Shown: positions 24,953 through 35,929 of the stretch, in pieces
How the letters are laid out: the number at the start of each line of letters is the position of its first letter
Position numbering within the stretch: the first letter of the stretch is position 1
Assembly (NCBI RefSeq): GCF_000576305.1
Contig: NZ_BAVZ01000020.1
Coordinates: 1-62,573 of the forward strand
DNA: 62,573 bases
Source of the DNA: Paenibacillus pini JCM 16418
GTDB lineage: Bacteria > Bacillota > Bacilli > Paenibacillales > Paenibacillaceae
Direction of reading: 5' to 3'
Made by a program: the position numbers and the translations under genes
Notes under the pieces: model-generated
Told to the model about the DNA's origin: nothing
The model's database searches: none
The model's input: the letters and a program-made list of their open reading frames with translations, nothing else

Positions 24953-27900
24953 TTGGCAGGACATCTTGTTCAGTATGGTCGACGCACTCGACGAAGTTAT
25001 GCGCGAATTAATGAAGTACTAGAGGTTCCGAACCTGATCGAAATCCAACAAAAATCATACGACTGGTTTTTGGAGGAAGGATTGCGCGAAATGTTCCAGG
25101 ATATCTCGCCAATTCAGGATTTTACGGGCAATTTGGTACTGGAGTTTATTGACTACAGTCTTGGTGAACCCAAATATACTGTCGATGACGCTAAAGAACG
25201 CGACGTGACGTATGCGGCACCACTTCGTGTTAAAGTACGGCTCATCAACAAAGAAACCGGAGAAGTCAAAGAGCAGGAAGTATTCATGGGAGATTTCCCA
25301 CTGATGACGGAGACTGGTACGTTTGTTATCAACGGTGCAGAACGGGTTATTGTCAGCCAGTTGGTTCGCTCTCCAAGCGTCTATTTCAGCACAAAAGTCG
25401 ATAAGAACGGTAAAAAAACATACACCGCCACGGTTATTCCAAATCGTGGAGCTTGGCTTGAACTGGAGACGGATGCCAAAGACATCATGTATGTCCGGAT
25501 AGACCGCACCCGTAAAATTCCGGTTACTGTTTTGCTTCGGGCTCTTGGTTTCGGCAGTGACGCTGAAATTTTGGACCTGCTCGGCAATGACGAGTACATC
25601 CGGAATACGCTGGACAAAGACAATACCGATTCTACGGAGAAAGCGCTCATTGAAATTTATGAACGTCTCCGTCCGGGCGAACCGCCTACGCTAGATAATG
25701 CAAAGAGCCTGCTTGTAGCGCGCTTCTTTGATCCAAAACGTTACGATTTGGCTAACGTAGGACGTTACAAAATCAATAAGAAGCTTCATATTAAAAACCG
25801 TTTGTTCAATCAACGCTTGGCTGAAACTCTGATTGATACCAATACGGGTGAAATCATTGCAGAAGCTGGTCAGATGGTTGACCGTCGTTTGCTTGATGAA
25901 ATATTGCCTTACCTTGAGGAAGGCGTTGGCTCGAAGACTTACCATGTAGCTAACGGCGCGCTTAATGCGGATGATATTCCAATGCAAAGCATTGATGTCT
26001 TCTCCCCGATTGAAGAGGGTAAAGTAATCAAAATCATTGCTAATGCAAATATCGATAAATCGGTTAAACATATTACCCCTGCTGATATTATTTCCTCGAT
26101 CAGCTACTTTATTAATTTGCTTCACGGCATTGGTAATACGGATGATATTGACCATTTGGGTAACCGTCGTTTGCGCTCTGTAGGCGAACTTCTTCAAAAT
26201 CAATTCCGTATTGGTTTGTCGCGGATGGAACGTGTTGTACGCGAGAGAATGTCCATTCAAGATGCAAATGTTATTACACCTCAGGCGTTAATTAACATAC
26301 GTCCTGTAATTGCTTCGATTAAAGAGTTCTTCGGTAGTTCGCAATTGTCTCAATTTATGGACCAAACGAATCCACTTGCAGAACTTACGCATAAACGTCG
26401 TCTGTCTGCACTAGGACCCGGCGGTTTGACGCGCGAGCGCGCAGGCTTTGAAGTCCGCGACGTTCACCATAGTCACTACGGTCGTATGTGTCCAATTGAA
26501 ACACCGGAAGGTCCAAACATTGGTTTAATAAACTCCTTGTCTACATTTGCTCGTATTAATGAGTATGGCTTTATTGAAGCTCCATACCGTTGGGTTGATC
26601 CTAAGACAGGTATTGTTACCGAACAAATTGATTATTTGACTGCGGACGAGGAAGACAACTATGTTGTCGCTCAGGCAAATGCGCAACTTAATGAAGAAGG
26701 TAAGTTTGCTGACGATATGGTTATCGTCCGTTATAACAAGCAATCTGATAATATTTTGCCTATGCCTAGTGAACGCGTCGATTATATGGACGTTTCTCCT
26801 AAGCAAGTTGTGTCAGTCGCTACAGCTCTGATTCCGTTCCTAGAGAACGATGACTCTAACCGTGCACTGATGGGATCGAACATGCAGCGGCAGGCCGTTC
26901 CATTGTTGATTCCGAAAGCTCCGCTTGTAGGTACAGGAATGGAACATAAATCAGCTAAAGATTCGGGCGTATGTATCGTTTCTAAGCATGATGGTGTAAT
27001 TGAACGCTCTTCTGCCAATGAAATTTGGGTGCGCCGCATCGAAACTGTAGATGGCAAAGAAGTCAAAGGCGATGTTATTAAACATAAATTACACAAATTT
27101 ATGCGTTCGAACCAAGGAACATGTATTAACCAACGTCCGATTGCCAAAATTGGTGATATTGTTAAGGTTGGTGACATTCTAGCTGATGGACCTTCTACCG
27201 AGATGGGCGAACTGGCTCTTGGACGTAACGTTGTCGTAGCATTTATGACATGGGAAGGTTACAACTACGAGGATGCTATCTTGCTTAGTGAGAAACTAGT
27301 TAAAGAAGACGTCTACACTTCGATTCATATTGAAGAATATGAATCAGAAGCGCGTGATACTAAACTTGGACCTGAAGAGATTACTCGTGATATCCCTAAC
27401 GTTGGTGAGGATGCACTCAAGAATCTCGACGAGCGAGGTATTATTCGCATCGGTGCTGAAATTAGTGCTGGGGACATCCTTGTAGGTAAAGTTACACCTA
27501 AGGGAGTTACTGAACTTACCGCTGAAGAACGCTTGCTTCATGCAATCTTTGGTGAGAAGGCTCGTGAAGTTCGTGATACTTCGCTACGTGTACCTCACGG
27601 TAGTGATGGTATTATCGTTGATGTTAAAGTATTTACCCGTGAGAATGGCGATGAGTTGCTCCTGGTGTAAATCAACTGGTTCGTGTATACATCGCTCAGA
27701 AACGTAAAATCTCTGAGGGTGACAAAATGGCTGGACGTCACGGTAACAAGGGTGTCGTAGCTCGTATTCTTCCAGAAGAAGATATGCCGTTCTTACCGGA
27801 TGGTACTCCTGTACAGGTTGTACTGAATCCACTCGGCGTACCATCACGGATGAATATTGGTCAGGTCCTCGAAGTTCACTTAGGTTTCGCTGCAATGCGT

Positions 27901-28497
27901 CTTGGTATCCATGTAGCAACTCCGGTATTTGATGGAGCTAATGAATATGATGTATTCGACACGATGGAAGAGTCCGGTATGCAGCGTAACGGTAAAACAC
28001 GTTTGTATGATGGACGTACGGGCGAATTGTTCGAACGTGAAGTTACTGTTGGTGTCATGCACATGATCAAACTAGCACACATGGTTGACGATAAAATCCA
28101 TGCACGTTCTACAGGACCTTACTCACTAGTTACACAACAGCCTCTGGGTGGTAAAGCTCAGTTTGGTGGACAACGTTTTGGTGAGATGGAAGTGTGGGCG
28201 CTTGAGGCTTATGGAGCGGCATACACGCTACAAGAAATTTTGACAGTTAAATCCGATGACGTGGTCGGACGGGTGAAAACTTACGAAGCCATCGTTAAGG
28301 GTGAGAATGTTCCGGAGCCTGGTGTTCCAGAATCATTCAAAGTATTGATTAAAGAGCTTCAGTCGCTAGGTATGGACGTTAAAATATTGAGCGGTGATGA
28401 GCAAGAAATCGAGATGAAAGAACTCGATGATGAAGATGAGGCAATCAATGATAAATTGAGTCTCAATCTGGAAGGTTCAGAAGTCGGAGTGGAATAA
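24953..28497 (+). pseudogene. rpoB: RNA polymerase beta subunit gene with an apparent one-base deletion
   Basis: Catalytic beta subunit of RNA polymerase. With one C restored beside 27659 the protein is full length, about 1181 residues. As read, codons after GDEL shift and stop at 27670; the rest resumes as NQLVRVYIAQKRKISEGDKM in the next frame. The rifampicin region is wild-type in form (SQLSQFMDQ, THKRRLSALGPGG). The start is TTG 24953 after AGGGGTGAG, giving MAGHLVQYGRR as in relatives; ATG 24935 overlaps that ribosome site. Since rpoB is essential, the break must be an error in the read, not a null allele. Confidence 0.93.
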
Positions 28498-28504
28498 AAA
28501 GAAT

Positions 28505-28543
28505 CGTGAAAGGCGGACGGTATTACCGTCTGCCTCATTCACG
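28505..28543 (+). promoter_or_regulatory. Strong hairpin between rpoB and rpoC
   Basis: Two stacked helices, CGTGAA/TTCACG (6 bp) and GGCGGACGG/CCGTCTGCC (9 bp with one G-U), separated by a small internal loop. No T-run follows. It could be an RNase III-type processing site or an attenuator, which is inference. Confidence 0.6.
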
Positions 28544-28581
28544 GATCGAACATTTAGGACTAGATTTAGGAGGGTTGCTCC

Positions 28582-31500
28582 TTGTTGGACGTAAACAATT
28601 TTGAATTCATGAAAATCGGGCTTGCTTCCCCTGAAAAAATTCGCTCTTGGTCTCGCGGAGAAGTTAAAAAACCGGAAACGATTAACTATCGTACGTTAAA
28701 ACCGGAAAAAGAAGGTCTATTCTGTGAAAAGATCTTCGGACCAACGAAGGATTGGGAATGTCATTGTGGTAAATACAAACGTGTCCGTTATAAAGGCGTA
28801 GTTTGTGACCGTTGTGGCGTAGAAGTAACTCGGGCGAAAGTCCGGCGGGAACGCATGGGCCATATTGAATTGGCTGCTCCAGTATCACACATCTGGTATT
28901 TTAAAGGTATTCCAAGCCGGATGGGTCTGGCACTAGATATGTCTCCAAGATCACTCGAAGAGATTATTTATTTTGCATCGTATGTTGTAACTGATCCAGG
29001 AGATACGCCTCTCGAGCGAAAACAACTTTTGTCCGAGAAGGAATATCGTAGTTATCGTGAGAAATACGGATATGGATTCCATGCGGGTATGGGTGCTGAG
29101 GCGGTTAAGAAATTGCTTCAGGACATCGACGTTGAGAAAGAATTGGAATTTCTAAAAGAAGAACTTCGTACGGCTCAAGGTCAACGTCGTAATCGTGCGA
29201 TTAAACGCCTTGAAGTTATCGAAGCTTTCCGTAACTCCGGTAATAAGCCTGAATGGATGATCATGGATGTTCTTCCTGTCATTCCACCAGAGCTTCGTCC
29301 GATGGTTCAACTAGACGGTGGGCGTTTTGCAACATCTGACTTGAATGATCTATATCGTCGGGTAATCAACCGGAACAACCGTCTGAAAAGACTGCTTGAT
29401 CTAGGAGCACCGGATATTATCGTTCAGAATGAAAAGCGTATGCTGCAAGAAGCAGTTGACGCATTGATAGATAACGGCCGTCGTGGTCGTCCTGTTACGG
29501 GTCCTGGTAACCGTCCGTTGAAGTCCCTCAGCCATATGCTGAAAGGGAAACAAGGACGTTTCCGCCAGAACTTGCTCGGTAAACGTGTTGACTACTCTGG
29601 TCGTTCCGTTATCGTTGTAGGACCTTACCTAAAAATGTACCAATGCGGTCTGCCGAAGAAAATGGCTCTAGAATTGTTCAAGCCATTCGTCATGAAAGAA
29701 TTGGTTAACAAAGGTTTGGCTCATAACATTAAGAGTGCGAAACGCAAGGTAGAGCGCGTCAGTCCTGAAGTTTGGGATGTGCTAGAAGAAGTTATTAAGG
29801 AGCACCCGGTTCTATTGAACCGCGCACCTACGCTTCACCGATTGGGTATTCAAGCATTTGAACCTATTTTGGTTGAAGGCCATGCTATTCGACTCCATCC
29901 GCTCGTATGTACGGCTTACAATGCCGACTTTGACGGTGACCAAATGGCGGTTCACGTTCCGTTGTCTGCAGAAGCACAAGCAGAATCTCGTATTCTGATG
30001 CTAGCATCGGGTAACATCTTGAACCCTAAAGATGGTAAGCCAGTTGTAACTCCATCACAGGATATGGTCCTTGGTTCTTTCTATCTCACTATGGATAACA
30101 AAGAAGAAAAAGGTTCAGGAATGATCCTGCGTACAGTCAACGAAGCAGTATCAGCTTATCAACGTGGTACGGCAGGTTTGCATGCTCGCGTAGCTATTCC
30201 AGTAAAAGCGCTTGGTAAAACAAGCTTTACAGATAAGCAACAAGAAGCAATGCTTATGACTACTGTGGGTCGCATCATTTTCAATGAAATTTACCCAAGT
30301 AGTTTCCCTTATATTAACGAAGCTACGCGTGATAACTTGTTTAATGGTACCGCTGAGAAGTACTTCGTGTATGAAAAGGGTGCTAACATCCGTGAATTGA
30401 TGAATGATCTTCCAATTAGTAGCGCTGTGGGTAAAGAGTATCTTGGTCAAATCATCGCGCGTTGTTTCGAAATTTATCACACAACGAAAACTTCGGTTAT
30501 CTTGGATGATATTAAGAAGCTCGGATTCACTTACTCAACTCGAGCTGGTGTTACAGTTGCAGTATCTGACGTTATCGTGCCTGATGAGAAGCAAGAAATT
30601 CTTAAGGAATCCGATGCTAAGGTTGCTGTAGTTACGAACCAATACCGTCGTGGCTTGATTACGAATGAAGAGCGTTATGACCGCGTTATCGATATCTGGT
30701 CTAAAACGAAAGACGAAATTACCGAAGTGCTTATGAAATCGATGGATCGTTTTAACTCCATCATGCTCATGGTTGACTCCAAAGCACGGGGTAACAAATC
30801 GCAGATCACTCAGCTGGGTGGTATGCGTGGTCTGATGGCAAACCCATCTGGTCGTATCATCGAGCTACCAATTAAATCGAACTTCCGTGAAGGACTAACA
30901 GTACTCGAGTACTTCCTATCTACTCACGGTGCTCGTAAAGGTCTGGCGGATACAGCACTTCGTACAGCTGACTCGGGTTACCTAACTCGTCGTCTGGTTG
31001 ACGTTGCGCAAGATGTAATCGTGCGTGAGGAAGACTGTGGTACAGATAAGGGCTTCACTGTAAGCCGGATTCAAGACGGTAAGGAAGTTATCGAGGATCT
31101 GTATGATCGTATTGAAGGTCGATATTGCTTTGAGACTGTTCGTCATCCGGAAACAGGTGAAGTACTGGTCAGCCGTAACGAGCTAATCGATTCGGATAAA
31201 GCTAATCTAATTGTTGATTCAGGCGTGAAGAAACTGCAAATTCGTTCTGTTCTCAGCTGCCGTGCACGTCATGGAGTATGTAAGAAATGTTATGGACGTA
31301 ACTTGGCAACAGGTAAATTCGTGGAAATCGGAGAAGCGGTTGGTATTATTGCCGCTCAATCTATCGGTGAACCAGGAACCCAGCTTACTATGCGTACGTT
31401 CCATACCGGTGGTGTTGCCGGAGACGATATTACCCAAGGTCTACCGCGTATTCAAGAGCTGTTTGAAGCACGGAATCCAAAAGGTCAAGCAACAATCAGT

Positions 31501-32196
31501 GAAATTGATGGTGTCGTGAAGGAAATTCGTGAAGCTAAGGACCGTCGTGAAATTGAAGTCCAAGGCGAAGCAGAAACCAAAACGTACTCGATTACCTACG
31601 GATCACGTTTACGTGTTAGCGAAGGTATGGAAATCGAAGCTGGTGACGAGTTGACTGATGGTTCTATTGACCCTAAAGAAATGTTACGTATTAAAGGTAT
31701 TCGTGGAGTGCAAAACTACATTTTGCAAGAGGTACAACGCGTATATCGTAACCAGGGTGTAGAAATCAACGATAAACACGTCGAAGTTATGATCAAACAA
31801 ATGCTACGTAAAATTCGCATCGTAGATGCTGGAGATACGAAGCTGTTGCCTGGATCATTCTCTGATATTCATGAATATGAAGCAGCAAATAAAGAAGCTA
31901 TTCTTGCGGGTAAAGAACCGGCAGTTGCTAAACCGGTACTACTTGGTATTACGAAAGCATCTTTGGAAACTGATTCATTCTTGTCTGCAGCATCATTCCA
32001 AGAAACCACTCGGGTTCTTACTGATGCGGCTATCAAAGGTAAAGTTGACCAATTGCTTGGCTTGAAAGAAAATGTCATCATTGGTAAGCTAATCCCTGCT
32101 GGTACTGGTATGAACCGTTACCGCAGTGTGAAATTTGATGACCCTCAAGCTGAAGGCAGCGATGCTAAAGCATTGGAAACAGTAACTGTAGATTAA
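28582..32196 (+). CDS. rpoC: RNA polymerase beta' subunit
   Basis: Catalytic subunit carrying the active-site magnesium. It has 1204 residues, normal for Bacillota. The N-terminal zinc ribbon shows CHCGKYKRVRYKGVVCDRCG, the active-site loop is NADFDGDQMAVH, and the second zinc site shows CRARHGVCKKCYG. The start is TTG 28582 or the next TTG at 28585, both after AGGAGGG. It follows rpoB after 84 bases containing a strong hairpin. Confidence 0.97.
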   Translation: MLDVNNFEFMKIGLASPEKIRSWSRGEVKKPETINYRTLKPEKEGLFCEKIFGPTKDWECHCGKYKRVRYKGVVCDRCGVEVTRAKVRRERMGHIELAAPVSHIWYFKGIPSRMGLALDMSPRSLEEIIYFASYVVTDPGDTPLERKQLLSEKEYRSYREKYGYGFHAGMGAEAVKKLLQDIDVEKELEFLKEELRTAQGQRRNRAIKRLEVIEAFRNSGNKPEWMIMDVLPVIPPELRPMVQLDGGRFATSDLNDLYRRVINRNNRLKRLLDLGAPDIIVQNEKRMLQEAVDALIDNGRRGRPVTGPGNRPLKSLSHMLKGKQGRFRQNLLGKRVDYSGRSVIVVGPYLKMYQCGLPKKMALELFKPFVMKELVNKGLAHNIKSAKRKVERVSPEVWDVLEEVIKEHPVLLNRAPTLHRLGIQAFEPILVEGHAIRLHPLVCTAYNADFDGDQMAVHVPLSAEAQAESRILMLASGNILNPKDGKPVVTPSQDMVLGSFYLTMDNKEEKGSGMILRTVNEAVSAYQRGTAGLHARVAIPVKALGKTSFTDKQQEAMLMTTVGRIIFNEIYPSSFPYINEATRDNLFNGTAEKYFVYEKGANIRELMNDLPISSAVGKEYLGQIIARCFEIYHTTKTSVILDDIKKLGFTYSTRAGVTVAVSDVIVPDEKQEILKESDAKVAVVTNQYRRGLITNEERYDRVIDIWSKTKDEITEVLMKSMDRFNSIMLMVDSKARGNKSQITQLGGMRGLMANPSGRIIELPIKSNFREGLTVLEYFLSTHGARKGLADTALRTADSGYLTRRLVDVAQDVIVREEDCGTDKGFTVSRIQDGKEVIEDLYDRIEGRYCFETVRHPETGEVLVSRNELIDSDKANLIVDSGVKKLQIRSVLSCRARHGVCKKCYGRNLATGKFVEIGEAVGIIAAQSIGEPGTQLTMRTFHTGGVAGDDITQGLPRIQELFEARNPKGQATISEIDGVVKEIREAKDRREIEVQGEAETKTYSITYGSRLRVSEGMEIEAGDELTDGSIDPKEMLRIKGIRGVQNYILQEVQRVYRNQGVEINDKHVEVMIKQMLRKIRIVDAGDTKLLPGSFSDIHEYEAANKEAILAGKEPAVAKPVLLGITKASLETDSFLSAASFQETTRVLTDAAIKGKVDQLLGLKENVIIGKLIPAGTGMNRYRSVKFDDPQAEGSDAKALETVTVD

Positions 32197-32206
32197 ACAA
32201 TTGATG

Positions 32207-32252
32207 CACTGCGAGGGACTAGGCCTTGGCAAAGTCTTTCGCAGTGTGTTAT
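32207..32252 (+). terminator. Terminator-like hairpin after rpoC
   Basis: CACTGCGA (32207-32214) pairs with TCGCAGTG (32239-32246), with an inner GACT/AGTC helix. The tail is T-rich but interrupted, so termination may be partial. Confidence 0.6.
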
Positions 32253-32281
32253 TATTTTCAAAGTAATAATCATTGAAACTC

Positions 32282-32310
32282 TTGACAATGTTATACGCAG
32301 GTGCTAATAT
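32282..32310 (+). promoter_or_regulatory. Promoter of the rplGB-rpsL-rpsG-fusA (str) unit
   Basis: A perfect TTGACA (32282-32287), a 17-base spacer and an extended -10 TGC-TAATAT (32305-32310). Confidence 0.7.
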
Positions 32311-32364
32311 AGCAAAGGTGCGTGAGTAGTTGATGTATCCCTGTGCTTTTGGAGGAATCCTAAG

Positions 32365-32616
32365 ATGTCTAATGATAAAGGTTTACAGGATGCTCATGTC
32401 AAGATCGGTGCCAAACAGACCATAAAGGTTGTTGAGTTGGGCCAAGCTACTGAAGTTTATGTAGCTGAAGATGCGGATCAACGGCTCGTTTCAAAGATAG
32501 TGTCCTTGTGCAGTAAGCACAACGTGAAGATTACTTACGTGGATACCATGCAGCACTTAGGTAAAGCATGTGGAATTGAAGTGGGTGCAGCTATGGCTGC
32601 CATCATTAAACAATAG
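32365..32616 (+). CDS. rplGB: L7Ae-family K-turn RNA-binding protein (YbxF)
   Basis: Small protein of 83 residues from the L7Ae/L30e family, related to archaeal and eukaryotic kink-turn binders. The family core is visible as ATEVYVAEDAD and the helix after VGAAMAAIIK. Bacillus YbxF binds K-turn RNAs; its physiological target is not settled. It lies between rpoC and rpsL, as in Bacillus. TTGGAGGAAT precedes the ATG. Confidence 0.9.
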   Translation: MSNDKGLQDAHVKIGAKQTIKVVELGQATEVYVAEDADQRLVSKIVSLCSKHNVKITYVDTMQHLGKACGIEVGAAMAAIIKQ

Positions 32617-32757
32617 TATCAGAGATGTTTTTGTTGAAGAACGCTTATTTTCTTCTGACAAAGACTTTTCATTTGTTCTTTTATGAACCGCCTGGGTCTG
32701 TGGACTTAATAATGAGGTTTATCAAGAGAATGAACAATAAAGGAAGGGGGTGGCAAC

Positions 32758-33180
32758 ATGCCAACTATTAACCAACTAGTTCGTAAAGGACGTCAAGCCA
32801 AAATTTACAAATCAAAGTCTCCAGCTCTTCAAAAAGGGTTTAACGCTTTGAAACGTGAAGAAACGGATTTGAGCGCTCCACAAAAACGCGGTGTTTGTAC
32901 TCGTGTGGGCACAATGACTCCACGTAAACCGAACTCAGCGCTTCGTAAATATGCCCGTGTTCGTTTGACGAACCGCATCGAGGTGACAGCATACATCCCG
33001 GGTATTGGACACAATCTTCAAGAACACAGTGTAGTATTGATTCGTGGAGGTAAAGTTAAGGACCTTGCAGGGGTTCGTTACCATATCGTTCGCGGTGCTT
33101 TAGATACAGCTGGTGTTAACAACCGTATGCAAGCTCGTTCTAAATACGGTGCTAAACGTCCAAAAGTAAAAAAATCATAA
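32758..33180 (+). CDS. rpsL: Ribosomal protein S12
   Basis: Decoding-centre protein of the 30S subunit, 140 residues. The family core GVCTRVGTMTPRKPNSALRK is present. Residue 56 (codon 32923-32925, CGT) is Arg, where Bacillus subtilis and E. coli have Lys at the equivalent position; Lys-to-Arg there is a classical streptomycin-resistance change. The second resistance loop (GVRYHIVRGALD) looks normal. AAGGAGGGGG-like ribosome site upstream. First of rpsL-rpsG-fusA-tuf. Confidence 0.97.
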   Translation: MPTINQLVRKGRQAKIYKSKSPALQKGFNALKREETDLSAPQKRGVCTRVGTMTPRKPNSALRKYARVRLTNRIEVTAYIPGIGHNLQEHSVVLIRGGKVKDLAGVRYHIVRGALDTAGVNNRMQARSKYGAKRPKVKKS

Positions 33181-33219
33181 TATTACAATGAATACATGAC
33201 TTAAGAAAGGGGGATATCC

Positions 33220-33690
33220 ATGCCACGCAAAGGTCCAGTTACCAAAAGAGACGTATTGCCAGATCCATTGTATAACAGCAAGTTGGTTACTCGTTTGATC
33301 AACCGCATTATGCTGGATGGTAAGAGAGGTGTTGCTGCAAGCATTCTATATAACGCGTTCAAGTTAATTCAAGAACGTACGGGTAAAGACCCTATGGAAG
33401 TGTTTGAAGCAGCTATCAAGAACATCATGCCAGTATTGGAAGTTAAAGCTCGTCGTGTCGGCGGTTCTAACTACCAAGTGCCAATCGAAGTAAAACCAGA
33501 GAGACGTACTGCTTTGGGATTACGTTGGCTCGTAAACTACTCCCGTAACCGCGGTGAGAAGACGATGGAAGAACGTTTGGCAGCTGAAATTATTGATGCT
33601 TCCAACAACACAGGCGCTTCTGTTAAGAAACGCGAAGATACACACAAAATGGCTGAAGCGAACAAAGCGTTTGCTCACTACCGTTGGTAG
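33220..33690 (+). CDS. rpsG: Ribosomal protein S7
   Basis: Primary binding protein of the 3' domain of 16S rRNA, 156 residues. It shows the N-terminal RKGPVTKRDVLPDP segment and the basic RWLVNYSRNRGEKTM region. AAAGGGGG precedes the ATG. It lies 39 bases after rpsL. Confidence 0.97.
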   Translation: MPRKGPVTKRDVLPDPLYNSKLVTRLINRIMLDGKRGVAASILYNAFKLIQERTGKDPMEVFEAAIKNIMPVLEVKARRVGGSNYQVPIEVKPERRTALGLRWLVNYSRNRGEKTMEERLAAEIIDASNNTGASVKKREDTHKMAEANKAFAHYRW

Positions 33691-33734
33691 GATTCAGTTA
33701 ACTATAAAATATTATTTTGAAGGGAGACTGATTT

Positions 33735-35816
33735 ATGGCTAGAGAGTTCTCCTTGAAAAATACACGTAACATCGGGATCATGGCTCATATTGACGCTGGT
33801 AAAACGACCACTACGGAGCGGATCTTGTTCTATACAGGCCGTACGCACAAAATCGGTGAAGTTCACGAGGGTGCTGCTACAATGGACTGGATGGAGCAAG
33901 AACAAGAGCGCGGGATCACGATTACTTCCGCTGCGACGACCGCTTCTTGGAAAGGTCACCGCGTAAATATCATTGACACCCCGGGGCACGTTGACTTCAC
34001 AGTTGAAGTTGAACGTTCCCTTCGTGTATTGGATGGGGCAGTTGGTGTTTTCAGTGCAAAAGAGGGCGTTGAGCCTCAGTCTGAAACCGTTTGGAGACAG
34101 GCTGATCGTTATGGCGTACCACGTATTGCATATGTAAACAAGATGGATATTATTGGTGCTGACTACTTGAACGTTGTATCTGATATGCGTGATCGTCTGC
34201 AAGCAAACGCTGTTGCAATTCAATTGCCAATCGGTGCAGAAAATGACTTCCTTGGTATCATTGACCTTGTTGAGCAAAGAGCTCATATGTACAAAGATGA
34301 TTTGGGTCAAGATATCGAGGAAACTGATATTCCTGAGGAGTTCAAAGAGAAAGTAGAAGAACTTCGTGCAGAATTGATTGAGAAAGTTGCAGAATTGGAT
34401 GAAGAATTAACAATGAAGTACCTGGAAGGTGAGGAAATCACTGTTCCAGAACTTAAAGCAGCACTTCGTAAGGGTGTTGTTGAAGTTAAAATCTTCCCAG
34501 TTATTTGTGGCTCTTCTTACCGTAACAAAGGTGTTCAGCTGATGTTGGATGCTGTTGTTGATTACTTGCCAGCTCCTACAGATGTACCTGCTATTACGGG
34601 TCATCTTGAAGATGGTTCAGAAACGGTTCGTCGCTCTGATGATAGCGAGCCTTTCGCAGCGCTTGCATTTAAAATCATGACTGACCCTTACGTTGGTAAG
34701 CTTACGTTCTTCCGTGTATACTCGGGTGTATTGCAATCCGGATCGTATGTACTGAATGCAACTAAAGGCAAACGCGAACGTATCGGACGTATCCTTCAAA
34801 TGCATGCAAACAGTCGTCAAGAGATCTCTGAAGTTTACTGTGGAGATATCGCTTCTGCTGTAGGTTTGAAAGACACAGGTACAGGTGATACACTTTGTGA
34901 TGAGAAACATCCGGTAATTCTTGAATCCATGAACTTCCCGGATCCAGTTATTGAAATCGCTGTAGAACCTAAGACGAAGGCTGACCAAGACAAAATGGGC
35001 GTAGCCCTAGGCAAATTGACAGAAGAAGATCCTACACTTCGTGCGCACACAGATGAAGAAACTGGTCAAACTATTTTGGCTGGTATGGGTGAGCTTCACC
35101 TAGACATCATCATTGACCGTATGCGTCGTGAGTTCAAGGTAGAAACTAACGTGGGTAAACCACAAGTTGCTTACCGTGAAACCTTCCGTCAAGCTGCTCG
35201 TGTTGAAGGTAAATTCGTTCGTCAATCCGGTGGTCGTGGACAATATGGACACGTATGGGTTGAGTTTGAACCTCTTGAGCCAGGAACAGGCAGCCAGTTC
35301 GAAAGTAAAGTTGTCGGTGGTTCTGTACCAAGAGAATACGTTCAGCCAGCACTAGCAGGTATTGAAGAAAACATGAAGAATGGTGTCCTTGCCGGCTTCC
35401 CTCTTGTAGACGTTAAAGCTACAATTGTAGACGGATCGTACCACGATGTTGACTCCAATGAAATGGCGTTTAAAGTTGCCGGTTCCTTAGCTCTGAAAGC
35501 AGCTAAAGACAAGTGTAAGCCAGTACTGCTTGAGCCAATCATGAAAGTTGAAGTTACTGTCCCTGAGGAATACATGGGCGACGTAATGGGTATGTTGAAC
35601 TCCCGCCGCGGAAGAATCGAAGGTATGGATACTCGCTCTGGAGCTCAAATTATTCGTGCGAAGGTACCATTGTCCGAAATGTTCGGTTACTCAACTACGC
35701 TTCGTTCTGGTACACAAGGACGCGGTGTGTTCTCAATGGAACTGTCTCACTATGATGAAGTTCCTAAGGGCATCTCTGAAGAGATTATCTCTAAGCAAAA
35801 AGGAACTGCTGAGTAA
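33735..35816 (+). CDS. fusA: Elongation factor G
   Basis: GTPase that drives translocation of tRNA and mRNA, 693 residues. Domain order is normal: G domain with AHIDAGKTTTTERIL P-loop, switch RGITITSAATT, DTPGHVDF and NKMD; then domains II-V, including the GGRGQYG segment of domain IV. AGGGAGAC precedes the start. It follows rpsG after 44 bases. Confidence 0.98.
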   Translation: MAREFSLKNTRNIGIMAHIDAGKTTTTERILFYTGRTHKIGEVHEGAATMDWMEQEQERGITITSAATTASWKGHRVNIIDTPGHVDFTVEVERSLRVLDGAVGVFSAKEGVEPQSETVWRQADRYGVPRIAYVNKMDIIGADYLNVVSDMRDRLQANAVAIQLPIGAENDFLGIIDLVEQRAHMYKDDLGQDIEETDIPEEFKEKVEELRAELIEKVAELDEELTMKYLEGEEITVPELKAALRKGVVEVKIFPVICGSSYRNKGVQLMLDAVVDYLPAPTDVPAITGHLEDGSETVRRSDDSEPFAALAFKIMTDPYVGKLTFFRVYSGVLQSGSYVLNATKGKRERIGRILQMHANSRQEISEVYCGDIASAVGLKDTGTGDTLCDEKHPVILESMNFPDPVIEIAVEPKTKADQDKMGVALGKLTEEDPTLRAHTDEETGQTILAGMGELHLDIIIDRMRREFKVETNVGKPQVAYRETFRQAARVEGKFVRQSGGRGQYGHVWVEFEPLEPGTGSQFESKVVGGSVPREYVQPALAGIEENMKNGVLAGFPLVDVKATIVDGSYHDVDSNEMAFKVAGSLALKAAKDKCKPVLLEPIMKVEVTVPEEYMGDVMGMLNSRRGRIEGMDTRSGAQIIRAKVPLSEMFGYSTTLRSGTQGRGVFSMELSHYDEVPKGISEEIISKQKGTAE

Positions 35817-35929
35817 TATCACGTTTTAAATACTAACCGAGCACATCCAACGTCTCAGATCACATTGCATGATGATCGGTTAGTCTAACATACACAAAGA
35901 ATCAATCCATTTAAGGAGGAATTGTTCAA

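Noticed and set aside
26320..26500. Rifampicin-resistance substitutions in rpoB
   Set aside because: The cluster I region (SQLSQFMDQ, THKRRLSALGPGG) matches the sensitive form.
27650..27672. Programmed frameshifting or a split rpoB
   Set aside because: No slippery heptamer or downstream pseudoknot is evident; one missing C beside 27659 explains it, and similar losses occur in five other genes.
27584..27919. Minus-strand frame across the rpoB frameshift
   Set aside because: It is antisense to conserved rpoB and has no independent support.
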